Below are positions 42,129-49,552 of a DNA stretch of 64,000 nucleotides, in pieces. The position numbers were made by a program, and so were the translations under genes. The notes under the pieces are model-generated. The model did no database searches, was not told the DNA's origin, and saw only the letters and a program-made list of their open reading frames with translations. Source of the stretch: Ramlibacter rhizophilus (GTDB lineage: Bacteria; Pseudomonadota; Gammaproteobacteria; Burkholderiales; Burkholderiaceae_C); the NCBI RefSeq assembly GCF_004681965.1, contig NZ_SMLL01000001.1:372001-436000 (forward strand), read 5' to 3'. Numbering within the stretch: the stretch's first letter is position 1; the number at the start of each line of letters is the position of its first letter.

Positions 42129-44165
42129 TCAGTTCGCTTCTTCAAGGACAAAGGCGCGCGGCTCGTGGGTGGTCAGTCGCCCCTTCGCCACCACCGCCTG
42201 CCACCGGTGCAGTTCGGCACTCACGCGCGTGGCCAGCGCCGACGGTGGTCCGGCCTCCACGCGGGCGCCCTGGCGCTCCATGCGGGCGACGACCTCAGGG
42301 TCCTGCAGCACGGCATTGAGCAGCCGGTTCAGGCGCAGGGCGACCGCAGCGGGCGTGCCGGCCGGCGCGAACAGCCCATACCACTGCGTCACCTCCACGC
42401 CATCGACGCCCGCTTCGGCGAGCGTCGGCACCTCGGGGAGCGCCGCGATCCGCTGCGGCCCCGCGACGGCCAGGGCGCGCAGGGTTCCGGCGCCGATGAA
42501 GGGAGAGGCCGTGAACAGGCTGGGAAACATGAGCTGGGTGCGGCCGTCGATGGTGTCGAGCACCGCGGGTGCGGCGCCCTGCGAGGTGCGGGATTCCATG
42601 CGCGTGCCCGTGCTGAGCTGGAACAGTTCGGCGGCAAAGTGCGGCGGCGTGCCATCTCCGGCGGACGCGTAGCGCAGGCTGCCCGGCGATCGTCGCAGGC
42701 GCTGCACGAGGGTATGCACGTCGGCGATGCCCGACTGCGCGTTCGTCACCAGCAGCGTCGGTGACGAGCCGATGAGTCCGATGGGCACGAAGCCCGCGAC
42801 GGGGTCGTAGCCGAGCTTCTGCAAGGCCGGATTCATCGCGTGCGTGCCGATGTAGCCGAGCATGAGCGTGTGGCCATCGGGCGCAGCCCGGGCGACGAAC
42901 TCGCTGGAGATGGCGCCGTTCGCGCCCGCGCGGTTGTCGACCAGCACCTCCTGCCCCAGCAAGGGCGCGAGCTTGCCCGCGATGATGCGGGCGATCGTGT
43001 CGTTGCCGCCGCCGGCCCGGGTCGGCACGATGAGCGTGACCGGCCGGCGGGACACGGCAGCCTCCGCTTCCACGGGCGCTTCGTCCGGGCGCGAGAACAC
43101 GTACTCGGGCAGGTGCATGTTCCCCTGCATGATCTTGCGCGCGGTGCGCACCAGCGCAGCCGAGGTGACCCGGGCGCTGTCGCCGCTTCCTTCCAGCTCC
43201 ACCTCGACGTCGATCCGCCCTGCCGGGTGCAGCAGCGTGAGCGGATAGCGCCCAGGCATGCGATGGTCGCCGCTGGCCACCGTACCGGGCAGCGCGAAGG
43301 CGCTGAGCACGCCGATGGCGCCCGTCACGGCATGCGACGCATGGCAGCGGCGCGGCGTGAAGTACCGCGAGGTGATGCTGTCCGGCGTGTCGCCGGCGCT
43401 GACCAGGACGGGCTTGGGAACGACGCTGTTCGAGACATCGCCCAGCCCCATCATCGCGCCGGCCTTCAGCCGCAGCGCTTCCAGCCGCTGCAGCAGCGCC
43501 GGCTCGGCGTCCAGCGCCTCGGGCTTCTCACGGCCGGTCACGCCCAGGTCGGCGGCGCGCACGATCATCAAGGGCATGGCCGCATCGATGCAGGTCACCT
43601 CGACGCCGTCGATCGTGTCGATGCGCCGGCCGGTGGGGAAGACCTGGCCCGTGACGGCGCCCCAGGCGTCGAGGAAATTCAGCAGGATGGGCGCGGCAGT
43701 GCCGGCGACACCGTCGATGCGCGCCTCGCCTTCGTAGGTCACGCGTCCGCCGGGGGTCCGCACCGTGACGTCGATGCGCGAGCCGGTGTTGACGTTGTAG
43801 ACCCGCACCCGCGTGGTCCCGTCCTGTGCGTCGATCAGACCCTGCTCGATGGCGAAGGGTGCCACTCCCGAGAGCATGTTGCCGCAATTCGGCCGCGTGT
43901 CCACCGAGCGATGCCCCACGCCGACCTGCGCGAACAGGTAGTCGAGGTCGCAGCCGGGCCGGCTGGAGCGCGACACGATGGCCACCTTGCTGTTCAGGGT
44001 GCTGCCGCCGCCCACGCCGTCGAGCTGCAGCGGATCCGAGGCGCCGATCGCCCCGATGAGGGCCTGGTCCCGCGCCTCTTCATCCTGCGGCAGCCACTCC
44101 TTCAGGAAGAAAGGGCCGCGCGAGGTGCCCGCGCGCATCAGCACACAAGGAAGGACTCGGTTCAT
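42129..44165 (-). CDS. PrpF-family isomerase fused to a Bug solute-binding domain
   Basis: One 678-residue frame with two parts. Residues 1-355 are a PrpF/DUF453 isomerase (2-methylaconitate isomerase or 4-oxalomesaconate tautomerase type): STLNSKVAIV with Lys60, RPNCGNMLSG with Cys94, and RRCHASHAVTGAIG. Residues 373-665 are a Bug solute-binding protein (RRPVTLIVPTRAGGGND, NRAGANGAISSEFVARAAPDG, QWYGLFAPAGTP), close to the receptor encoded just upstream. No signal peptide separates them, so the Bug part should stay in the cytoplasm. Its ligand-loop motif reads SRTSQGAAPA where the upstream paralogue has IPYKGSAPA. The ATG follows the upstream stop by one base. Confidence 0.88.
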   Translation of the reverse strand: MNRVLPCVLMRAGTSRGPFFLKEWLPQDEEARDQALIGAIGASDPLQLDGVGGGSTLNSKVAIVSRSSRPGCDLDYLFAQVGVGHRSVDTRPNCGNMLSGVAPFAIEQGLIDAQDGTTRVRVYNVNTGSRIDVTVRTPGGRVTYEGEARIDGVAGTAAPILLNFLDAWGAVTGQVFPTGRRIDTIDGVEVTCIDAAMPLMIVRAADLGVTGREKPEALDAEPALLQRLEALRLKAGAMMGLGDVSNSVVPKPVLVSAGDTPDSITSRYFTPRRCHASHAVTGAIGVLSAFALPGTVASGDHRMPGRYPLTLLHPAGRIDVEVELEGSGDSARVTSAALVRTARKIMQGNMHLPEYVFSRPDEAPVEAEAAVSRRPVTLIVPTRAGGGNDTIARIIAGKLAPLLGQEVLVDNRAGANGAISSEFVARAAPDGHTLMLGYIGTHAMNPALQKLGYDPVAGFVPIGLIGSSPTLLVTNAQSGIADVHTLVQRLRRSPGSLRYASAGDGTPPHFAAELFQLSTGTRMESRTSQGAAPAVLDTIDGRTQLMFPSLFTASPFIGAGTLRALAVAGPQRIAALPEVPTLAEAGVDGVEVTQWYGLFAPAGTPAAVALRLNRLLNAVLQDPEVVARMERQGARVEAGPPSALATRVSAELHRWQAVVAKGRLTTHEPRAFVLEEAN

Positions 44166-44166
44166 C

Positions 44167-45138
44167 TCAATCCGCGGTGAGCTTGGCGGCCTGCACAACC
44201 TTCTTCCACTTGACCTGCTCCTCCTGCACGTAGGTGCGCAGCTGGTCGGGCGACATCTTCGTCACCTCCAGGCCGTGCTCTTCGAGCCGCTTGACGACGG
44301 CCGGATCGGCCAACACTTCGTTGAGCACCTTGTTCAGCTGCTCCACGGTGGCGGCTGGCGTCTTGGCCGGCGCAAACAAGGCGTACCACTGCGAAACGTC
44401 GACGTTCTCGATGCCCTGCTCCTTCAAGGTCGGCACATTCGGCAAGAGGGCCGACCGCTTGTTGCCCGCCACGCCGAGGGCCTTGAGCTTGCCGCTCTTC
44501 ACGTAAGGCACCGAGGTGAACAGGCTGGGGAACATCACCTGCGTCTGCCCTCCAAGGGTGTCGTTCAGCGCGGGCGCCGATCCCTTGTACGGGATGTGCA
44601 GCAGGGGCGCGCCGGTGGCCAGCTTGAACATCTCCGCGGCGAAGTGCGGTGCGGTGCCATTGCCGGCGGAGGCATAGCTCACCTTGTCGGGCGTGGCCTT
44701 CGCGATGGCCACGAGTTCCGCGGCGTTGGCCGCCTTGACGCCGGGGTTCACCACCATCAGGGTGGCCGACGATCCGATCATGCCTACCGGCTCGAAGTCT
44801 TTTACCGGGTCGTACCGCAGCTTCTGCAGGGAGGGGTTCATCGCATGCGTGGCGATGTAGCCCAGCATGAGGGTGTAGCCATCGGGCGGTGCGCGCATCA
44901 CGAACTCGCTGGCGATCGAGCCGTTCGCGCCCGCCTTGTTGTCCACGACGATCGACTGCTTGAGCTTGGCCGACATCGCCTGCCCGAGGACCCGGGCCAT
45001 GGCATCGTTGCCGCCGCCGGCCGCGGTGGGCACGACGATGGTGATCGTCTTCTCGGGGTAGGCAGCCGCTGCCGGGCCGCAAGCCAGGACCGCGGCGGTG
45101 GCCAGCGCGTTCAGCGCCAGGAATTTTCCGATCTGCAT
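44167..45138 (-). CDS. Bug-family (TTT) periplasmic solute-binding protein
   Basis: A 323-residue receptor with a Sec signal (MQIGKFLALNALATAAVLAC, cleavage near AAAA-YPEK). Mature motifs: YPEKTITIVVPTAAGGGNDAMAR, VVDNKAGANGSIASEFVMRAPPDGYT, and HIPYKGSAPALNDTL. A TTGGAGA site precedes the ATG. It is the first gene of the operon and a close paralogue of the Bug half of the next gene, suggesting tandem duplication. Its ligand is presumably the carboxylate handled by the PrpF, CoA-transferase and hydratase genes downstream. Confidence 0.93.
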   Translation of the reverse strand: MQIGKFLALNALATAAVLACGPAAAAYPEKTITIVVPTAAGGGNDAMARVLGQAMSAKLKQSIVVDNKAGANGSIASEFVMRAPPDGYTLMLGYIATHAMNPSLQKLRYDPVKDFEPVGMIGSSATLMVVNPGVKAANAAELVAIAKATPDKVSYASAGNGTAPHFAAEMFKLATGAPLLHIPYKGSAPALNDTLGGQTQVMFPSLFTSVPYVKSGKLKALGVAGNKRSALLPNVPTLKEQGIENVDVSQWYALFAPAKTPAATVEQLNKVLNEVLADPAVVKRLEEHGLEVTKMSPDQLRTYVQEEQVKWKKVVQAAKLTAD

Positions 45139-45254
45139 GTGTGTGTCTCCAATGGGGGCGAAGTGTGTGGGGGACGGTCCGCGTGCGCCTTGAACCGGCT
45201 GGATGCGAATGGTCCGTTCTTCGCTCGAACCTGTGAATTGCTCATTTCCGATGC

Positions 45255-45277
45255 ATTGATGCAAACTGTCGATCAAT
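45255..45277. promoter_or_regulatory. LysR-type binding box
   Basis: ATTGAT, an 11-base spacer, then ATCAAT: a perfect inverted repeat with the T-N11-A geometry of LysR-type activator sites. It lies between the divergent lysR (start 45308) and Bug operon (start 45138), about 30 bases from the lysR start codon, suiting autorepression and activation of the operon. Assignment to the adjacent LysR is inferred. Confidence 0.75.
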
Positions 45278-45307
45278 CAAACGAGCTGCAAAGGCAGCAT
45301 CCGACGC

Positions 45308-46249
45308 ATGGCCCTCAACTTCAACCTCAACGACCTCCAGGCGTTCCGCGCGGTGGCTGAACTCAGCAGCTTCCGCAAGGCAGCTGCCGCCTTGCACGTG
45401 TCGCAACCCGCCTTCAGCCGGCGCATCGAGAAGCTGGAGGAAGCGCTGGGCGTGCGCCTGCTCGAACGAACCACCCGCCAGGTGAGCCTCACCTCGGTGG
45501 GTCGCGAGTTCGACCGCAAGGTGCAGCAGTTGTTGGACGACCTCGACCAGACCTTGCTGGGCATCCGGGGAGTGGCTGGCACCCGAATGGGGGAAGTCAC
45601 GGTGGCCTGCGTGCCGTCGGCCGCCTACTACTTCATGCCCAAGGTGATCTCCCGCTACCACGAGCGCTATCCGAAGGTGCGCGTGCGGGTCCTGGATGCG
45701 AGCGCGAACGAGGTCCTGCGCGCCGTCTCCGAAGGCGACGCCGACTTTGGCCTGAACTTCGTGGGCGGACAGGAGCCGGACATCGAGTTCAGCCCCCTGA
45801 TCGAGGAGCGCTTCGTCGCCGCCTGCCGGCGTGACCATGAGTTGGCGCGCAAGCGCAAGGTCTCCTGGTCGGAGCTTGCCCGTTACGACTACATCACGGT
45901 GAGCAAGTCTTCAGGGAACCGGCTGCTGCTGGACCAGGCGCTGTCCGGTCTTGCCGACCGGCCCCACAGCATCTATGAAACGCAGCATGTCACGACCATG
46001 CTCGGCCTGGTGGAAGCGGGACTCGGCGTGGCGGTGGTCCCGTCGATCGCCATGCCCGGCGCCGAGCATCCGCTGCTGGCGAGCGTGCCGCTGGTCGATC
46101 CGGTGGTCACGCGCAAGGTGGGCCTGATTCGCCGCAAGGGCCGCACCCTGTCCGCGAGCGCGGACCGGCTGTATTCGTTCTTCAGTGAGCTGAAGGTCGC
46201 ACCGCGCAAGGGCACCCCCAGAGCGTCCCGCTCACGAGTGACGCCGTAG
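45308..46249 (+). CDS. LysR-family transcriptional regulator
   Basis: A 313-residue regulator. The helix-turn-helix is FRAVAELSSFRKAAAALHVSQPAFSRRIEKLEEALGVRLLER (about residues 14-55); the effector domain starts with GEVTVACVPSAAYYFMPKVI. It is divergent from the Bug/PrpF operon and probably senses a carboxylate of that pathway. The 3' end overlaps the decayed merR fragment on the other strand by a few bases, marking the edge between the two modules. Confidence 0.9.
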   Translation: MALNFNLNDLQAFRAVAELSSFRKAAAALHVSQPAFSRRIEKLEEALGVRLLERTTRQVSLTSVGREFDRKVQQLLDDLDQTLLGIRGVAGTRMGEVTVACVPSAAYYFMPKVISRYHERYPKVRVRVLDASANEVLRAVSEGDADFGLNFVGGQEPDIEFSPLIEERFVAACRRDHELARKRKVSWSELARYDYITVSKSSGNRLLLDQALSGLADRPHSIYETQHVTTMLGLVEAGLGVAVVPSIAMPGAEHPLLASVPLVDPVVTRKVGLIRRKGRTLSASADRLYSFFSELKVAPRKGTPRASRSRVTP

Positions 46250-46394
46250 CATGTCGCCGCAGCGGCGAATACCGCCCTGAGGACGGTTGGGCTCGGGCAC
46301 CAGGGCCTTGATAGAAGCGGAGGGTCTCCACCGACGCGCCCGCGGCTGCCGCGAGCCCGCCGATGGTGAGCTTGTCATTTTCCGCGGCTCCCAT
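46232..46394 (-). pseudogene. Frameshifted, truncated merR-family gene
   Basis: From ATG 46394 the frame gives LTIGGLAAAAGASVETLRFYQ, the MerR DNA-binding helix-turn-helix. The expected continuation, ALVPEPNRPQGGIRR, is present immediately after but in another frame, so bases were lost at the YQ-RRG position (near 46312). Coding similarity stops after DMLRRHS at 46235, next to the end of lysR, so the dimerisation helix and metal-binding domain are gone. The divergent MerR-type promoter at 46399-46428 is intact. Confidence 0.8.
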
Positions 46395-46398
46395 GAGC

Positions 46399-46428
46399 TT
46401 GAACCGTACTGGGCTACGGACCTAACCT
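46399..46428 (+). promoter_or_regulatory. MerR-type promoter/operator
   Basis: A -35 box TTGAAC (46399-46404) and -10 box TAACCT (46423-46428) are 18 bases apart, with a dyad CCGTA-N6-TACGG (46404-46419) inside the spacer. This is the layout of mer promoters, where MerR binds between the boxes and untwists a long spacer. The predicted start falls on or next to the ATG at 46435, so the transcript may be leaderless. Confidence 0.75.
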
Positions 46429-46434
46429 TAGGCC

Positions 46435-46620
46435 ATGAACACGGAAACGCCGCCTGTCGACGGAGTTCGCCGACGCATCCCGAAGGACTTCTGGTTCTAT
46501 GAGTGCGAGGGCTGCCGCACTGTCCTGAAACCGAAGGCGGGCGACTGCTGCGTGTTCTGCTCCCATGGCACCGAGTCTTGCCCGCCCGTGCAGGCCGAAG
46601 GCCGCGGCTGCTGCGGTTAG
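46435..46620 (+). CDS. Small cysteine-rich protein of mer-like loci
   Basis: A 61-residue protein with nine cysteines. The first pair is ECEGC and the core is GDCCVFCSHGTESCPPVQ, ending in GCCG. I recall GDCCVxCSxGTxxCPP as a pattern found in short proteins beside MerR regulators and flavin oxidoreductases in metal-resistance loci; the function is unknown but metal binding is likely. Its ATG directly follows the MerR-type promoter. It precedes the oxidoreductase gene by 23 bases. Confidence 0.72.
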   Translation: MNTETPPVDGVRRRIPKDFWFYECEGCRTVLKPKAGDCCVFCSHGTESCPPVQAEGRGCCG

Positions 46621-46643
46621 CCGCCCAACTCCGAAAGCAGCTC

Positions 46644-47993
46644 ATGTCCCACGAGTACGACCTGGTGGTGATCGGAACCGGGACGGCCGCCATGGTCGTC
46701 TCCATGCGCGTCAGGGCCGCCGGGTGGCGCGTGGCGGTCGTCGACTCGCGCCCCTTCGGCGGCACGTGCGCGCTGCGCGGCTGCGACCCCAAGAAGATGC
46801 TGATCGGCGGCGCGTCTGCCGTTGATCACGCCCGCCGCATGCGCGGCAAGGGCGTCGTGGGCGAGGCACGGATCGACTGGGGCGAGCTCATCCGGTTCAA
46901 GCGATCCTTGACGGACCCCGTGCCGACGAAGAACGAGGTGCGCTACGCGGAGAAGGGGATCGAGGCCTTCAAAGGCGTGGCCCGCTTCGTCGGGCCGGCG
47001 TCGGTGGAGGTCGAGGGCGCAGGACGCCTCGAAGCCAAGCGCGTCGTGATCGCCACCGGCGCGGAGCCCGCGCGGCTCGGGATACCGGGCGAGGAGCACT
47101 TGCTGGACAACGAGGGCTTCATGGCATTGGAGCGGCTGCCCCCCCGCATCGCCATGGTGGGGGGCGGCTACGTCGCCGCCGAGTTCTCGCACATCGCGGC
47201 CAGAGCCGGCGCGCAGGTCACCATCCTGCAGCACGGCGAGCGGCTGTTGAAGCAATTCGACCCGGACATCGTGAGCTGGGCGATGGCGTCGTTCCGGGAG
47301 CTGGGCGTTGACGTTCGCGTGGGAGCTTCGGTGGAAGGCGTCGAGAAGACGGCAGGCGGCTTTCGCGCGCGGGGCGTCGCGGGCGGCGCGCCATTCGCCG
47401 TCGAGGCCGATGCTGTCCTGCACGCGGCCGGCCGCGTTCCCGCGCTGGGCTCGCTCGACCTGGCGGCGGCCGGCGTGGAAGTGGAGCGCGGGAGGCTGAA
47501 GCTGAACGAGTTCCTGCAAAGCGTATCGAACCCGGCCGTCTATGCCGCCGGTGACGCCGCCGCGGTGGGGCCGCCCCTGACGCCGGTGTCGAGCCACGAC
47601 GCGAAGGCCGTGGCGGCGAATCTCCTGCAAGGCAACCACCAGCGGCCGGACTACCGGGGCGTGCCCAGCGTGGCCTTCACCCTGCCGCCGATTGCGGCGG
47701 TGGGGCTCTCCGAAGCCGAGGCCCGAGCGCGTGGGTTGAAGTTCCGCATGAAGAGCGATCTCGTCCCGACGTGGTTCAGCGCACGCCAAGCCGCCGAGAA
47801 GGTCTACGGCTACAAGGTCCTGGTCGACGAGGCGACGGATCTTGTCCTGGGCGCACACCTGGTCGGGCCGCACGTGGACGAGGTGATTAACCTCTTCGCG
47901 CTCGCGATTCGCCACGGCCTCACGGCAGAGGACCTGAAGACGACCATGTTCGCCTACCCCACCGGCGCTTCTGACATCGGGTACATGCTTTAG
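46644..47993 (+). CDS. NAD(P)/FAD-dependent disulfide oxidoreductase (GR/MerA-like)
   Basis: A 449-residue pyridine-nucleotide-disulfide oxidoreductase. FAD motif LVVIGTGTAAMVVSMRV (about residues 7-23), active disulfide GGTCALRGCDPKKML (Cys42 and Cys47 region), NAD(P) motif MVGGGYVAAEFSHI, and AAGDAAAVGPPLTPVSSHD for the second FAD contact. The C terminus ends YPTGASDIGYML and lacks the vicinal Cys-Cys of mercuric reductase, so it is not MerA proper; GR-like proteins with the CALRGCDPKK loop are common near MerR genes. It probably shares the MerR-type promoter with the small cysteine-rich gene. Confidence 0.88.
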   Translation: MSHEYDLVVIGTGTAAMVVSMRVRAAGWRVAVVDSRPFGGTCALRGCDPKKMLIGGASAVDHARRMRGKGVVGEARIDWGELIRFKRSLTDPVPTKNEVRYAEKGIEAFKGVARFVGPASVEVEGAGRLEAKRVVIATGAEPARLGIPGEEHLLDNEGFMALERLPPRIAMVGGGYVAAEFSHIAARAGAQVTILQHGERLLKQFDPDIVSWAMASFRELGVDVRVGASVEGVEKTAGGFRARGVAGGAPFAVEADAVLHAAGRVPALGSLDLAAAGVEVERGRLKLNEFLQSVSNPAVYAAGDAAAVGPPLTPVSSHDAKAVAANLLQGNHQRPDYRGVPSVAFTLPPIAAVGLSEAEARARGLKFRMKSDLVPTWFSARQAAEKVYGYKVLVDEATDLVLGAHLVGPHVDEVINLFALAIRHGLTAEDLKTTMFAYPTGASDIGYML

Positions 47994-48214
47994 GCACCCG
48001 GCTTGCTGGAGGCAGGAACGGCGGCGGTGCTCGATGAGCTGCGCTCGATTGCTTGGATGAGGTCGGGTGGAGGGCACCGCGCGCTCCATGTGCCGGGCGA
48101 CCCTGGGTCGGCAATGACTGGCGGGTTACCGTGATACGGGCTTCTTTGCGGCGGCCTGTGCTGCGCGGATAGACTGCGAACTTGCACGCTGGGCCTAAGC
48201 TGAAAGGGCTCTGG

Positions 48215-49291
48215 ATGGACCATCTCGTCATCAGCGATATCCGAGCCAGGGCCGTGGTTGCGCCGCTGAGCCGCCCCATTCGCACAGCCTCGGGCAGCAT
48301 CGACGCGTCACCGTTGGTGCTGCTCGATGTCACTACCGGGCAAGGTGTCACCGGCCGGGCCTACCTGTTTGTCTACACGCCGCTCGCGCTACAGCCGCTG
48401 CTCGCGCTTTCAGCGCAGCTGGCCCCCCTGCTGCGCGGTCAGCCGGTGGTACCGCTGGCGCGGCAGGAGCAGTTGGAGCGTCAGTTCCGGCTGTTGGGAG
48501 TGCAGGGCCTGCTGGGCATGTTGATCTCGGGCCTTGATATGGCGTTCTGGGATGCCCTTGGCCAGGCGGCTGGCTGTCCCGTGGCGACGCTGCTCGGCGG
48601 CGCCCCACGACCGGTTCGCGCTTACGACAGCTGGGGCCTCGTCGATCCGGCGAAGGATGCGGCGGAACTCGCACGCAGCATCGAGCTCGGGTTCCGCGGG
48701 ATCAAGATCAAGCTGGGAGGTGGATCGCTGGACCACGACGTGGCCACCGTGCGTGAAGTACGGAACATCGTCGGCGGCACGACGGCGTTGATGGTGGACT
48801 ACAACCAGAGCCTGACTCCTGGCGAGGCGATGCGTCGCGTGAAGGCGCTGGAGCCGTTCGGGCTGGAATGGGTGGAAGAGCCGGTTGCCGCAGAGGACCT
48901 GCACGGGCACGCGCAAGTGCGCTCGCGCTCGACGATACCGATCCAGACGGGGGAGAACTGGTGGTTCGCGCGTGACGCCGAGCGGGCGCTGACGGCGGGC
49001 GCCTGCGACCGCATGATGCCGGACCTGATGAAGATCGGCGGCGTGACAGGCTGGCTCAGTGTGATGGGCCTGGCGCGAGCAGCATCCATGCCCGTGTCCA
49101 GCCACCTGTTCATTGAGGCTAGTGCGCATGTGCTGGCCGTAACGCCGACATGCGATTGGCTGGAGTACATGGACTTCGGTTCGGCCGTTCTGGCCCGCCC
49201 GTGCCCCTTGGTCGACGGCTGCGTGACCGCCCAAGGTCCCGGCCTAGGGATCGAGTGGGACGAGGCGGCAGTGAGTCGCTACGAGATTTAG
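48215..49291 (+). CDS. mdlA: Mandelate racemase (enolase superfamily)
   Basis: A 358-residue enolase-superfamily enzyme. All catalytic positions of Pseudomonas mandelate racemase occur at the same residue numbers: Lys164 and Lys166 (IKIKLG), metal ligands Asp195 (DYNQSL), Glu221 (VEEP) and Glu247 (GENW), Asp270 and His297 (PVSSHLF), and Glu317. Flanking strings such as MKIGGVTGW and SSHLFIEASAH also match. The enzyme interconverts R- and S-mandelate through an enolate. No mandelate dehydrogenase or benzoylformate decarboxylase gene lies nearby, so the pathway must be completed elsewhere, or it acts on a related 2-hydroxy acid. Confidence 0.88.
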   Translation: MDHLVISDIRARAVVAPLSRPIRTASGSIDASPLVLLDVTTGQGVTGRAYLFVYTPLALQPLLALSAQLAPLLRGQPVVPLARQEQLERQFRLLGVQGLLGMLISGLDMAFWDALGQAAGCPVATLLGGAPRPVRAYDSWGLVDPAKDAAELARSIELGFRGIKIKLGGGSLDHDVATVREVRNIVGGTTALMVDYNQSLTPGEAMRRVKALEPFGLEWVEEPVAAEDLHGHAQVRSRSTIPIQTGENWWFARDAERALTAGACDRMMPDLMKIGGVTGWLSVMGLARAASMPVSSHLFIEASAHVLAVTPTCDWLEYMDFGSAVLARPCPLVDGCVTAQGPGLGIEWDEAAVSRYEI

Positions 49292-49424
49292 AGCGGCTGT
49301 GTCCAGGCCAGGGGCTGAGTTGGATGCATGGTGGGACGGCAAGTCGGTGATCAGCACGCGCAGTCGGAGCCCGGCGGGGCAGGTCACGATCCCACCCGGA
49401 TATGCGACGGGTCGAAGTCGATGG

Positions 49425-49450
49425 CCGCCGTGGGTCGGAAGCGGCCCTCA
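49425..49450. repeat. Dispersed imperfect-palindrome repeat, diverged copy
   Basis: GCCGCCGTGGGTCGGAAGCG followed by GCCCTC, the GGTCGGAAGCGG variant also seen at 20362 and 56937. It lies in the spacer between the racemase and the exported lipoprotein. Confidence 0.45.
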
Positions 49451-49552
49451 CGGTATGGGGACCGCGGGGCAGGATTGCTGCTGCCGGGCCCGAGCAGCCA
49501 CTCGTGCGCCACGCGCAGCAGTCTGCGCGAAGGCATCGCCCGCAACTCCGGA

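Noticed and set aside
46644-47993. Identification of the flavin oxidoreductase as mercuric reductase
   Set aside because: The active-site disulfide and fold agree with the superfamily, but the C-terminal vicinal cysteines needed for Hg(II) and the N-terminal metal-binding domain are missing.
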